Positions 7,996-15,325 of a stretch of 18,751 nucleotides of DNA are shown here, piece by piece (the stretch's first letter is position 1; the number at the start of each line of letters is the position of its first letter). The notes under the pieces were generated by a model that had not been told where the DNA came from, searched no databases, and worked only from the letters and a program-made list of their open reading frames with translations. This stretch comes from Nitrospiraceae bacterium (GTDB taxonomy: Bacteria > Nitrospirota > Nitrospiria > Nitrospirales > Nitrospiraceae). Location of the stretch: the NCBI GenBank assembly GCA_014534095.1, contig JACVSD010000025.1, forward strand, positions 1-18,751. The letters run 5' to 3'. Made by a program: the position numbers and the translations under genes.

Positions 7996-8035
7996 CTGTA
8001 CGTCTCGCATCGAGCATGGCGCATGGTGATGTCGG

Positions 8036-8746
8036 TCACATCTCGGACTGGTGGTGGGCGGAAATTCGTGGGGGACTACTCCCCACGGTGTGCGGCCGCT
8101 CGTGATTCGCCTGCTCCCCCCGTCCCAGACAACGGAGGACCTCGTCGTCCGTGATTTGTTGAAAGTCGGTGTAGAATTCGCCGACGGCGCCGAACGGTTC
8201 CGGCGTCGCGAGGATGACACAGTGATCTACCAATGCCCGCACCTTGTGGGCTGTAGATGAGGGTGACACCGGAATGGCGGCGACCAGACGACCGGGGGAT
8301 AGTTTCCTGATTGCCTCAATCGTTGCAAAGAAGGTGGACCCTGTTGCGATCCCATCGTCGATCAGGATCACCGTATGGTCTTGCATCATGGGCAGCGTAC
8401 GTCCGTGGCGGTAGAGGATCTGCCGGCGGCTAATTTCATGGCGTTGCGCCTCGATCAAACCGTCCACATCTTCCCTGGCCTCGTTCAGAGAGCCCGCCGC
8501 TTCCGGATTGAGATAGACCGAACCGGTTTCGCTGACCGCGCCGATGGCGTATTCGGGTGATTCCGGCAACCCGACCTTGCGGGTAATGAACACGTCCAGG
8601 GCCAGATGCAGAGCCAAGGCCACTTCAAATCCCACGACGACGCCTCCTCTCGGGAGTGCGAGCACCAGCGCCCCGGCATGGCGTCGATAGACGTCCAACT
8701 CTTTGGCCAGCAAGACTCCGGCATGGCGGCGGTCGTCAAAGATCAT
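8036..8746 (-). CDS. Phosphoribosyltransferase family protein (Rv0571c/COG1926 type)
   Basis: A type I phosphoribosyltransferase fold of 236 residues. The PRPP loop is clear: VILIDDGIATGSTF at about 125-138. An upstream LALPRGGVVVGFEVA (about 29-43) forms the other side of the pocket, followed by TRKVGLP. The C-terminal VGEFYTDFQQITDDEV is typical of the group that includes mycobacterial Rv0571c. The true substrate of this group is not known to me; a purine or pyrimidine base is not implied. The ATG at 8746 lies 12 bases after the Hsp20 stop, so translation is probably coupled. The final 25 residues are polar and look like an unconserved tail. The gene sits between a small heat-shock protein and a universal stress protein, which points to a role in stress or dormancy metabolism. 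Confidence 0.88.
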   Translation of the reverse strand: MIFDDRRHAGVLLAKELDVYRRHAGALVLALPRGGVVVGFEVALALHLALDVFITRKVGLPESPEYAIGAVSETGSVYLNPEAAGSLNEAREDVDGLIEAQRHEISRRQILYRHGRTLPMMQDHTVILIDDGIATGSTFFATIEAIRKLSPGRLVAAIPVSPSSTAHKVRALVDHCVILATPEPFGAVGEFYTDFQQITDDEVLRCLGRGEQANHERPHTVGSSPPRISAHHQSEM

Positions 8747-8758
8747 GTGAGATTCCGT

Positions 8759-9223
8759 TCAGGCGGCCTTGAGGTCGATGGATGTCGGTCGCACCTTCTC
8801 TAGTTTGGGCACATGGATGGCCAAGATGCCGTCTTTGTATTCCGCTGCCACTCTTGTGGCATCGGTGTCGTCGGGAAGGGTGAAGCTCCGTATGAAGCTT
8901 CCATAGGCGCGTTCCACACGATGATACTTCTTGCCTTCTTCCTGTGTAGATTTCCGCTCTCCGGAAATACAGAGCACATTGTCCTGGATGGTGAGGTTGA
9001 CGTCTTCCTTCTTGACCTCCGGCAACTCGGCTTTGACCAAATACTCACGCTGGTCTTCCGAGATGTCGACCAACGGAGTCCATTCGGCTATGGTGACCGC
9101 TTCCCGGTCGCCGTCGCGTGCCGGCCTCCGGAGGAAGGTCGATAATCGTTGTTCGATTTCCTCCGCATCTTTCCAGATAGTCCAGTGCCTTTTCAAAGGT
9201 CCCCAGCGCATGAAGGCGCTCAT
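8759..9223 (-). CDS. hsp20: Small heat-shock protein, Hsp20/alpha-crystallin family
   Basis: An ATP-independent holdase that keeps unfolding proteins soluble in the cytoplasm. The 154 residues have a short N-terminal arm (1-50) and an alpha-crystallin domain at about 53-145. The domain contains PLVDISEDQREYLVKAELP, the loop NVLCISGER, and the signature GSFIRSFTLP followed by AEYKDGILAIHVPK. A C-terminal SIDL replaces the usual I-x-I/V tail motif. The frame extends 10 codons upstream, but ATG 9223 is preceded by AAAAGGAGATCC, a strong ribosome site, and starts MSAFMRWGPL as such proteins do. It is the first gene of a minus-strand operon with the phosphoribosyltransferase and the universal stress protein. 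I could not find a CIRCE element or a heat-shock sigma promoter upstream. Confidence 0.94.
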   Translation of the reverse strand: MSAFMRWGPLKRHWTIWKDAEEIEQRLSTFLRRPARDGDREAVTIAEWTPLVDISEDQREYLVKAELPEVKKEDVNLTIQDNVLCISGERKSTQEEGKKYHRVERAYGSFIRSFTLPDDTDATRVAAEYKDGILAIHVPKLEKVRPTSIDLKAA

Positions 9224-9614
9224 GATGGATCTCCTTTTCACTATGAGGATCATTCTGATGTCCTGGCGACATGTTCGTTTGCGCTGAGTTAGAAATGAGA
9301 GGAATCATCCGCAAGCTCCGATAAGCTCGAAACTCATTGAACTGGACAGGCCGCACGACCAATGACCGTGGACAGGACCCCGACTGCAGTCTCCGACGAG
9401 TCGGCGACGCACAGGACTACGACGTTGGGACTATAGTGCGACCTGGTATGTGACAGGCCGATGGGCGTCAGTTTTTGTACATGCCGTCGCCATTAGGCAC
9501 ACTGTGTTGACGTGCCAACAGGATCGGTTCTGAGGGGCGAGGAATGAAGTAGGACCTTCCCTAGTAGGATGGAACCGCCCGCCTGGAAAGGAGCTGCCGT
9601 GGAACCGGCTGCGT
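9224..9614. other. 391-base region upstream of the stress operon
   Basis: No gene seen. It lies between the mlaC stop and the Hsp20 start, both minus strand, so it should hold the mlaC terminator and the hsp20 promoter. Small structures include ATGTC/GACAT around a 5-base loop (9258-9272) in the hsp20 leader and two direct AGTAGGA copies (9548-9554 and 9563-9569). None is strong enough to name as a promoter. Confidence 0.4.
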
Positions 9615-10292
9615 TTAACGTTTGCCCTTTTTGTCCTTCTCGTCTTCTCCGATGCTGCGGGTCTGCAGTCGCTTGACGAGTTCCTCATACGAAGCCGAGC
9701 GGATGATCTTGTCGAACTGGCTGCGGTAGTTTTTCACCAAACTGATCCCGTCCGCGATGATGTCATAGGCATACCAGCGGCCGTCCTTGTTGATGAGACG
9801 ATAATCCATGGGAATCTCGACTTTGCTCGACACGAGTTTCGTCCGCACCTCGGCATAGGGACCTTCGAGGCGTTCATTGAGATATTGGACCTGCTCACCG
9901 GAATAGTCATCAATCCGTCCGGCGTAGCGATCAGAGAGAAATCCTTTGAAGAGATCCACGAATTCGGTACGTTGGTCAGGCGTTAAGCGGCTCCATTGAG
10001 CGCCTAACGTGCGTTTCGACATTTCGGCATAGTCGAACCGGGTGGAGATCACTTCTTCCAGCTGTCGGCGCCGGGGCACCACTTGCGACGGCCCTTTCAG
10101 TTTGGGATCGTCGAGGATGCGAAAGACGGTCGTCAGCGTCTCCCGAACGACCTCGGTGGGCGATTCAGAACCCGGCTGAGGGGCGCCGACTGCCGGCGTC
10201 ACCCAGAGGCTCGCCATCACGAGGCACAGCACGACGACGGTATGCGCCAGGTTCACTTTGGATTTGAGCAAAGCAGGCATCAGCATCATCAT
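9615..10292 (-). CDS. mlaC: MlaC-like periplasmic phospholipid-binding protein
   Basis: MlaC carries phospholipid between the outer membrane and the inner-membrane MlaFEDB complex; relatives are called toluene tolerance Ttg2D or HpnM. The 225-residue product has a signal peptide at 1-37 (VVVLCLVMASLW core, cleavage after AVGA). The family body follows: VVRETLTTVFRILDD, the FDYAEMSKRTLG motif (about 91-102), SRLTPDQRTEFVDLF, and the C-terminal DGRWYAYDIIADGISLVKNYRSQF signature. The tail is very basic and acidic (EDEKDKKGKR). No MlaD, MlaE or MlaF gene is in the window, so this is an isolated copy. Its ATG overlaps the stop of the small frame at 10289-10475 as ATGA, and no other good ribosome site is visible, so its translation may depend on that small gene. 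The start codon is repeated (three ATGs in a row). Confidence 0.9.
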   Translation of the reverse strand: MMMLMPALLKSKVNLAHTVVVLCLVMASLWVTPAVGAPQPGSESPTEVVRETLTTVFRILDDPKLKGPSQVVPRRRQLEEVISTRFDYAEMSKRTLGAQWSRLTPDQRTEFVDLFKGFLSDRYAGRIDDYSGEQVQYLNERLEGPYAEVRTKLVSSKVEIPMDYRLINKDGRWYAYDIIADGISLVKNYRSQFDKIIRSASYEELVKRLQTRSIGEDEKDKKGKR

Positions 10293-10475
10293 TCATGTGC
10301 GACCAGCCGTCGGTTGAAGTCCACAAGGAGAATCCCCAGTGTCCCTATAACCATCAGCAAAACGGCCCAGTGTGGGAGGCAGCGGCGAACCGGTTACGCT
10401 CATCGCGTGTCCGCTCGTTCCGGCGGCCATACCATAGGTGGGTCCTGGAACTACGCGCGCCTGGGTACACTGCAT
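10289..10475 (-). pseudogene. Small membrane protein split by a one-base frameshift, between DUF155 and mlaC
   Basis: Not recognised as a family. On the minus strand an ATG at 10475 overlaps the DUF155 stop (TAATG) and reads MQCTQARVVPGPTYGM, then on to SVTGSPLPP. The continuation in a second frame reads HWAVLLMVIGTLGILLVD and then FNRRLVAHE, and stops at a TGA that overlaps the mlaC ATG (ATGA). Removing one C from the CCC run at 10374-10376 joins both parts into a 61-residue protein with one membrane helix near residues 36-52. The span is 187 bases, exactly 62 codons plus one. Overlap junctions at both ends argue for a real gene. The break may be a sequencing error, a recent mutation or programmed slippage; I cannot tell which. 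An internal ATG at 10430 is an alternative start. Confidence 0.5.
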
Positions 10476-11590
10476 TAGTGACCGCTCATGGGTAGAAATG
10501 AGACGGCGATGGAGACGGCAATCAGGACGATGATGATCCATTCCAAGACTTCCATGCGTCTGGTGGATGCGCGGTTGGACATCTTGCCGTAAATGCTCTC
10601 CAGCGTCTGCAGCTTCCGCAGGATGCTGGCATCCCACGCTTCCAGATGGAAGCGTTGCGAGGCCAGGCGATAGACGCGCGCCAGATATTGATCGCCGAGT
10701 AGCTTCAACGTGTTTGTCACCCGTTCAAACAACAGGGCGGCATCCACCTGCAGCTGGGCGATGTGGGTGGTGTCCGCCTCAAAAGACCCAGGCAAGGCCG
10801 GCATCCGGCCGGGCTTCCGGGTCAACACCTCGTAGCCTTCGTCAAGTGCGCGGTCCAATTGCTCGTCGAGTATGCGCATCTCCAGCAATTCCACATTGGC
10901 GAATTCCAAGACGGCCCGCACATCATCCATCTCCTTGCCGAACAGCACGGCGGCATGCCAGTCAATGAGAGCGGCATCTTCACGGCTGAAGGAAATGCGA
11001 CACGACATGGCATCGGCGATCTCCTGATCGGAGAGCATCGTTCGTTCTCCGCGGAGAATGCGGGCGAGTTCCGCCTCGCCGCCGTACCAGGGTGCGGCGC
11101 CGAAGGTAGAGGTGTAAGAGTCGATGGCGATGATGACGTAGTCTTCGACTTCATCGGCGATCTTTGGCCGCTCGATCGCCGGCCGCAGTGCTTGTATCAG
11201 GTGCTCGACCCGGCTCCTGGATTTCGCCAGCAACGATTCGTTCTCATACAGCGATTGGCTGAGCTCGAGGAGCGCCTCGGCCGGTCCGCCCAAAGGAAAC
11301 CGGTAGGTGATGGTGACGGCCCCGAAGTCGTACACCATCACTTCAACGGTCGGGCTGGACTGACAGGCGCCGATGGAAAAGGCGCCACCTTCTTGCATCA
11401 GCCGGAGCGGAGCCGGCCGGTATTCAAAGTACTGCGGCGCTCTACTTTTGTGCCGGAGGCGACCTCGCTCCGTCCCGGCGGTAATCCGCCGTTCGGCCTC
11501 GGCCAGGTCAATGGACCATCCGACATCGTAGGCGAAGAGCGCGTAGCAGGTCCCTTGATGAATGTGGAGGGGAGGCAACATCGATGGCAT
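10475..11590 (-). CDS. RMD1/YagE family (DUF155) membrane protein
   Basis: A 371-residue protein of the DUF155 family, which includes yeast Rmd1 and mitochondrial RMND1, the latter linked to mitochondrial translation. The bacterial role is not established. Family features are an N-terminal alpha/beta part with the VYDFGAVTITYRFPL strand pair (about 85-100), a helical middle (about 130-330) with ALIDWHAAVLFGKEMDD, and the hallmark C-terminus RMEVLEWIIIVLIAVSI, a single membrane anchor. A GTG at 11605 is in frame, but ATG 11590 is preceded by GAGGA at 11599-11603 with 8 bases of spacing, which decides the start. It lies 68 bases after the M28 peptidase stop and ends in TAATG, sharing a base with the next small frame. 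A long plus-strand frame on the opposite strand (10763-11680) is a shadow. Confidence 0.88.
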   Translation of the reverse strand: MPSMLPPLHIHQGTCYALFAYDVGWSIDLAEAERRITAGTERGRLRHKSRAPQYFEYRPAPLRLMQEGGAFSIGACQSSPTVEVMVYDFGAVTITYRFPLGGPAEALLELSQSLYENESLLAKSRSRVEHLIQALRPAIERPKIADEVEDYVIIAIDSYTSTFGAAPWYGGEAELARILRGERTMLSDQEIADAMSCRISFSREDAALIDWHAAVLFGKEMDDVRAVLEFANVELLEMRILDEQLDRALDEGYEVLTRKPGRMPALPGSFEADTTHIAQLQVDAALLFERVTNTLKLLGDQYLARVYRLASQRFHLEAWDASILRKLQTLESIYGKMSNRASTRRMEVLEWIIIVLIAVSIAVSFLPMSGH

Positions 11591-11658
11591 GGCAGTCGTC
11601 CTCACGGGGACCGCGTTATCTTAACACCGGCTCGGACGGAGGTCGGCCTGGGCGCCTA

Positions 11659-12582
11659 TCACTCGTCTGCCAATTCGTGAATGACGTGTTCAAGGCCATC
11701 CACCACACGCGCCATACGGGGGATATCTACCATGTCCGGTCTGTCGGAGGCGGTGTGATACTGCGGATAGCGATTGGGTGCCGTATCGGTAATCATCACA
11801 GCGGGATAGCCCTCCTGCCAGAACGACCAATGATCCGACCAGGCGATCCCTGGAATTGATTCCCAGAGGGCGCCTCCTTCCGAGGGAAAAGCTGCATGCC
11901 GACGAAACGAGCTTAGCAAGTGCTTGACGACGGACGCATGGGCCCGGTTGCTCACGAAGGCGATGAAGTTGCCGGTAGAGGGATAAAAGAAACTGAACGG
12001 GAAGGGATAGCGCTGGCTGTTCGGTTCATCCGTGTAGTACCCGATCGTTTCAAGGCTCAGCATGAGCCGGATCTTGTCATCCCGTCGGCGGCTCCGTTGG
12101 GCATAGACCCGGCTTCCCATGTGAGGGCCTTGGAAGAACGGCGGCTCTTCGTTGGCGAAGAGGACGAAGCGAATCGTTCGTGAGGGCCGCGTCCGGGCGA
12201 TGGCCTGGGCGAGAGCCAGGACCGCGGCCACACCGGTGGCATTATCATTGGCGCCCGGGCTGCCGTGCACGGAGTCGTAGTGCGCGCCGACCACCAAGAT
12301 CTCATCGCGGCGCCCCGCGCCCGTGACTTCCGCTTCCACATTGTCGGTAGGCTTTCCCGAGACCTCATACCGTTGTCGTTGAACGGAAAGCCCCACTTTT
12401 TGCAAGACCGATTCGATATAGTCCGCCGCCGCCGCCAGTTGGGAGGGTCGGAAGAGATTGCGTTCTCCGATCACACCCGCGAGCTGCTCGACGTGTCGGC
12501 GAAGAACGTCCCCCAGCGCACTCTGCTTGGCCGTCAGGGGAGGGAGAGGGCCCTGAAAAGGATCGCTTGGCATGCGAATCAT
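11659..12582 (-). CDS. M28 family zinc metallopeptidase (aminopeptidase-like)
   Basis: A di-zinc exopeptidase of about 307 residues. The metal ligands of family M28 are all visible: His in GAHYDS, Asp in GANDNATG, the Glu pair in ANEEPP, Glu in SLETIGYY and His in QYHTASDRP. The substrate could be peptide N-termini; glutaminyl cyclases share the fold, so the reaction is not certain. There is no signal peptide, which is unusual since many relatives are exported; the start choice matters here. The frame is open to 12804, but the added part runs through the dinB start region and looks random. ATG 12582 or 12573 (MPSDPFQG) are the plausible starts; neither has a strong ribosome site. The gene is divergent from dinB with only 48 bases between starts, and is followed by the DUF155 gene on the same strand. 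Confidence 0.85.
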   Translation of the reverse strand: MIRMPSDPFQGPLPPLTAKQSALGDVLRRHVEQLAGVIGERNLFRPSQLAAAADYIESVLQKVGLSVQRQRYEVSGKPTDNVEAEVTGAGRRDEILVVGAHYDSVHGSPGANDNATGVAAVLALAQAIARTRPSRTIRFVLFANEEPPFFQGPHMGSRVYAQRSRRRDDKIRLMLSLETIGYYTDEPNSQRYPFPFSFFYPSTGNFIAFVSNRAHASVVKHLLSSFRRHAAFPSEGGALWESIPGIAWSDHWSFWQEGYPAVMITDTAPNRYPQYHTASDRPDMVDIPRMARVVDGLEHVIHELADE

Positions 12583-12630
12583 GCTGGATATTGTGGCATA
12601 GTGAGTGCCGGGAAACCCACAGGAGCCGGA

Positions 12631-13707
12631 GTGCCGCGGATCATTGCCCATGTGGACATGGATGCGTTCTTCGCCGCGATCGAGGCGCGCGACACACCCG
12701 CCTTGCGCGGCGTGCCACTCGTCGTGGGAGCGGACCCTCGAGGCGGCCATGGACGGGGCGTCGTTGCGACCTCGAACTACCAGGCTCGTGCGTATGGCAT
12801 CCATTCCGCGACGCCCATTACGACGGCTTGGCGCCTGTCAGAAGCGGCCCGTCGGCAGGGCAAGCCCCCGGTGACCTTCGTCTCGGTCGATATGGACAAG
12901 TACCGGGCTGTGTCCGAGCGAGTCATGGGCATCATGCGGCGATTCATGCCGCATATCGAGCCGGCCAGCATCGACGAAGCCTACGGTGACTTGAGCACCG
13001 CCGGTTCTTATGGCAAGGCGGAAGCGCATAGTCGTGCGATGAAGGAGGCCATCCGGGCAGAGGAGCGATTGACGGCGTCAGTCGGCATCGGGCCGAACAA
13101 ATTGGTCGCCAAGATCGCCTCCGGCATGCAGAAGCCGGACGGGCTCACCGTGGTGTCCGACGAAGCGGCCGAGACCTTCCTCGAACCGATGTCTGTCCGT
13201 GCCATTCCAGGCATCGGTCCGAAGACTGAAGCGGCGTTGGCCAAGAATGGCTTCACCACCATTCGGGATCTGAGGCGTTGTTCGCTCGATGACATGGAAC
13301 AGTTGTTCGGGAAGCGCGGCGCCGACTTCTACGGCAATATCCGGGGTCTGGACGACTCTCCGATCGTGGACGACTGGCAAGTCAAGTCGATCGGCGAGCA
13401 GCAGACGTTCGACCAGGACACGGGTGATGCGGGCCTTCTGTGCGCGGCCCTTGGGGCATTGTGTCACGGCGTCAGTGAACGGCTCCACCGCGAGGGGTTT
13501 CACGCGTTCCGCACGGTGGTACTCACGGTGCGGTTCGGCGATTTCGAGACGAAGTCACGCGCACACACCCTCAGAGAGGCCTATGGTGACGACATGACGC
13601 TGAAGCGTGAGGCCTTGAAACTCATGATGCCCTTCCTAGACCACCGTGAGAATCCGCAGCATAAAAAAATCCGTCTGCTGGGCGTGCGCGTGGAGAAGCT
13701 GCAGTAG
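12631..13707 (+). CDS. dinB: DNA polymerase IV (Y family)
   Basis: An error-prone translesion polymerase. The 358 residues contain the metal-binding HVDMDAFFAAIEARD at the start, with the steric-gate Phe, the finger motif VVATSNYQARAYGI, and the catalytic SIDEAYGDLS carrying the Asp-Glu pair (about 109-110). Further on are SVGIGPNKLVAKIASGMQKPDGL and the helix-hairpin-helix IPGIGPKTEAALAKNG. A little-finger domain follows and ends RLLGVRVEKLQ. The long open frame back to 12265 is not coding. GTG 12631 is chosen because AGGAG lies at 12621-12625 and the family start is MxRxIxHVDMD; GTG 12601 is an alternative. The protein stops right after the little finger and lacks the usual C-terminal clamp-binding peptide. 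No clear LexA box was seen in the 48 bases shared with the peptidase gene. Confidence 0.94.
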   Translation: MPRIIAHVDMDAFFAAIEARDTPALRGVPLVVGADPRGGHGRGVVATSNYQARAYGIHSATPITTAWRLSEAARRQGKPPVTFVSVDMDKYRAVSERVMGIMRRFMPHIEPASIDEAYGDLSTAGSYGKAEAHSRAMKEAIRAEERLTASVGIGPNKLVAKIASGMQKPDGLTVVSDEAAETFLEPMSVRAIPGIGPKTEAALAKNGFTTIRDLRRCSLDDMEQLFGKRGADFYGNIRGLDDSPIVDDWQVKSIGEQQTFDQDTGDAGLLCAALGALCHGVSERLHREGFHAFRTVVLTVRFGDFETKSRAHTLREAYGDDMTLKREALKLMMPFLDHRENPQHKKIRLLGVRVEKLQ

Positions 13708-14171
13708 ACCGATGTCTTGACCTAGAGGCTCGCCATAGATCGATGGGAGGTGATATGGCCCCGTCCCAGTAGCAAGTCCGGCCCGCATACCTGTCAGTCA
13801 CGTTGCACTGAGGAAACCGATTTGTGCCGACCTCTGGTCTCGTCGAACTAATGTGCCCGCTCTACTTGATCAGCCCCCCAGGGTTGGATTGGATCGGTCA
13901 CACCAAGGAACGGATTCAGATAAAGCGCTGGACGGCAGGCAGGACCTCAATGTTTCTGAGGCGGGCCCTTCGGTCGTGTGGTTCTCATACCATCAGCACG
14001 ATCCGTTTCTGGGCTAACATGCAATTGACGTTGGCGCACATCGGCGGCGTGCGCTCGTCCTCACTTTGTTTCAAGGGTGAAGCGTGATTTCTTGCCCCAA
14101 AATATGACTGGACTGACTTGTTTCGACCGTCGGCCGAAAAGGCCTGCCCTTCTCCCGAGTAGCCGAGCGCC
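13708..14171. other. 464-base region between convergent genes
   Basis: Lies between the dinB stop and the acyltransferase stop. Open frames (for instance plus 13824-14087) give no recognisable protein and lack ribosome sites. Two hairpins are present: GCGCAC (14034-14039) with GTGCGC (14049-14054) around a 9-base loop, and GGCC/GGCC around GAAAA (14132-14144). Either could help end transcription, but neither has a T-run. Confidence 0.4.
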
Positions 14172-15278
14172 CTACATATAGCGGCGCAATAGACTACTAT
14201 GCAAAGCCCAAATTGCCAATGGCGCCCGGCTGCAGAGCGCGTTCCGGACACGTCGTGAGAGGGTCGGGCCTCCGGTTCCTTTACTTGGGGTTGCGGCGGG
14301 AGCCGGATAGTAATAGCGCCATTGAGGATGCGGCTCAGCGCCCCATTTTTTCTTAAATCGCGCCAGCCCTTCGTTCTCCGGCCCGACATCCCCAAAATCG
14401 TACTCTGAGTATCCGCTTTCATGGGCATCGTGAATCGCACGCCAATGGATCGCGTCGTTCGGCCTGAGGTCGAGAGCGTCTTGCCGGCGGCCGTTATAGC
14501 CGTAAATCGTGCTTTTCCCGTACATGAACATAAAGCTCCCGGCGACGATCTCGCCACGCCCTGTTCCAGGGCGCACGGCGAGCAACAAGCGGGCCAGTCC
14601 TTTCGGTTGCATGGTGTCCAGGCAGGCCTTGAAGAATTCATAGGAGCGGGCCGGGATGGCACGCTGACGCGCATGCCATCGGTGTGTTTCAAGATAGAGC
14701 CAATACCAAGCGCGTAACTCACGCTCGGTTTGAGCTTCATGGATCTGTATGCCGGACTTGATCGATTTATTGACGGCGCGGTGAATCGCACTGTGATTGC
14801 GAGGACTGCCAAAGCGCAACGTCTGCCCCTTAGCGGGTAAGGTCAAAACATAGCTGGGAAATTGAGCGATGGCTTGCCCTCCATGTCTCGGGGCATCCAC
14901 GGCCTCGCACGCCATCCGTACTTCGAGCAACGTGTCCGGATCGCCTTGGACCCGGGCGATCGCAGCGCCCATGAGCGTATCATAAGCGGCATGATCCAAT
15001 ACTAGCGGCCCCCCCACTGGCGTACGTGGCAGAGAAGACAGCCGCCTCGCCGGCCCACCGCCAAGGCGGAAAGGAAACGGCTTGGTATACAGCAACGGCA
15101 GGATGCCGCGGAGCTGTCCCCCGGCGTCTTCGCATGCCAAGTTCACCGCCGGCTGTCCGTACTCTCGGCGCACGCATTCTAAATAGGCCGGATGGTGGTA
15201 GACGCGCCTGTCCGGATGAGCCGCCAGGAAGGTCTCCCATCGGGGGTCGGTTAACGGATCTATCTCGATCACGCGCAC
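14172..15278 (-). CDS. FemAB/CelD-like GNAT acyltransferase
   Basis: A 368-residue soluble protein with two GNAT-like halves, of the BioF2/CelD/FemAB type that transfers acyl or aminoacyl groups to amines, often in cell-wall, polysaccharide or natural-product synthesis. Marks of the type are the N-terminal HHPAYLECVRREYG with ACEDAGGQLRGILPLL (1-65), and the central run NHSAIHRAVNKSIKSG (about 163-178) with basic residues. A YLETHRWHARQRAIPARS segment follows, then EIVAGSFMFMYGKSTIYGYNG and YDFGDVGPENEGLARFKKKWG near the C-terminus. The start is GTG at 15278, with GGGAGG eleven bases ahead; a second GTG two codons on is possible. It follows the FAD enzyme by 47 bases on the same strand, so the pair is likely one operon and one pathway. 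Substrate unknown. Confidence 0.8.
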   Translation of the reverse strand: MRVIEIDPLTDPRWETFLAAHPDRRVYHHPAYLECVRREYGQPAVNLACEDAGGQLRGILPLLYTKPFPFRLGGGPARRLSSLPRTPVGGPLVLDHAAYDTLMGAAIARVQGDPDTLLEVRMACEAVDAPRHGGQAIAQFPSYVLTLPAKGQTLRFGSPRNHSAIHRAVNKSIKSGIQIHEAQTERELRAWYWLYLETHRWHARQRAIPARSYEFFKACLDTMQPKGLARLLLAVRPGTGRGEIVAGSFMFMYGKSTIYGYNGRRQDALDLRPNDAIHWRAIHDAHESGYSEYDFGDVGPENEGLARFKKKWGAEPHPQWRYYYPAPAATPSKGTGGPTLSRRVRNALCSRAPLAIWALHSSLLRRYM

Positions 15279-15325
15279 GAGCTGAGTGACCTCCCACAGC
15301 TTGAGGGGACCTCAACAATCGATGG

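Noticed and set aside
7996..8220. N-terminal extension of the universal stress protein frame
   Set aside because: Overlaps the phosphoribosyltransferase gene and looks non-protein-like; the Usp fold begins at 7995.
10763..11680. 305-codon open frame on the plus strand opposite the DUF155 gene
   Set aside because: The minus strand encodes a clear DUF155 protein with its C-terminal hallmark; this frame is the usual GC-rich shadow.
12265..12630. Long upstream extension of the dinB frame
   Set aside because: Runs opposite the peptidase gene; the conserved polymerase start and an AGGAG ribosome site put the start at 12631.
12583..12804. Upstream extension of the M28 peptidase frame
   Set aside because: Runs opposite the dinB start and shows no signal peptide or family similarity.
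13802..14017. Open plus-strand frame reading to HDPFLG before a stop, thought to be a gene remnant
   Set aside because: I matched it to no family; frames of this length occur by chance in GC-rich DNA.
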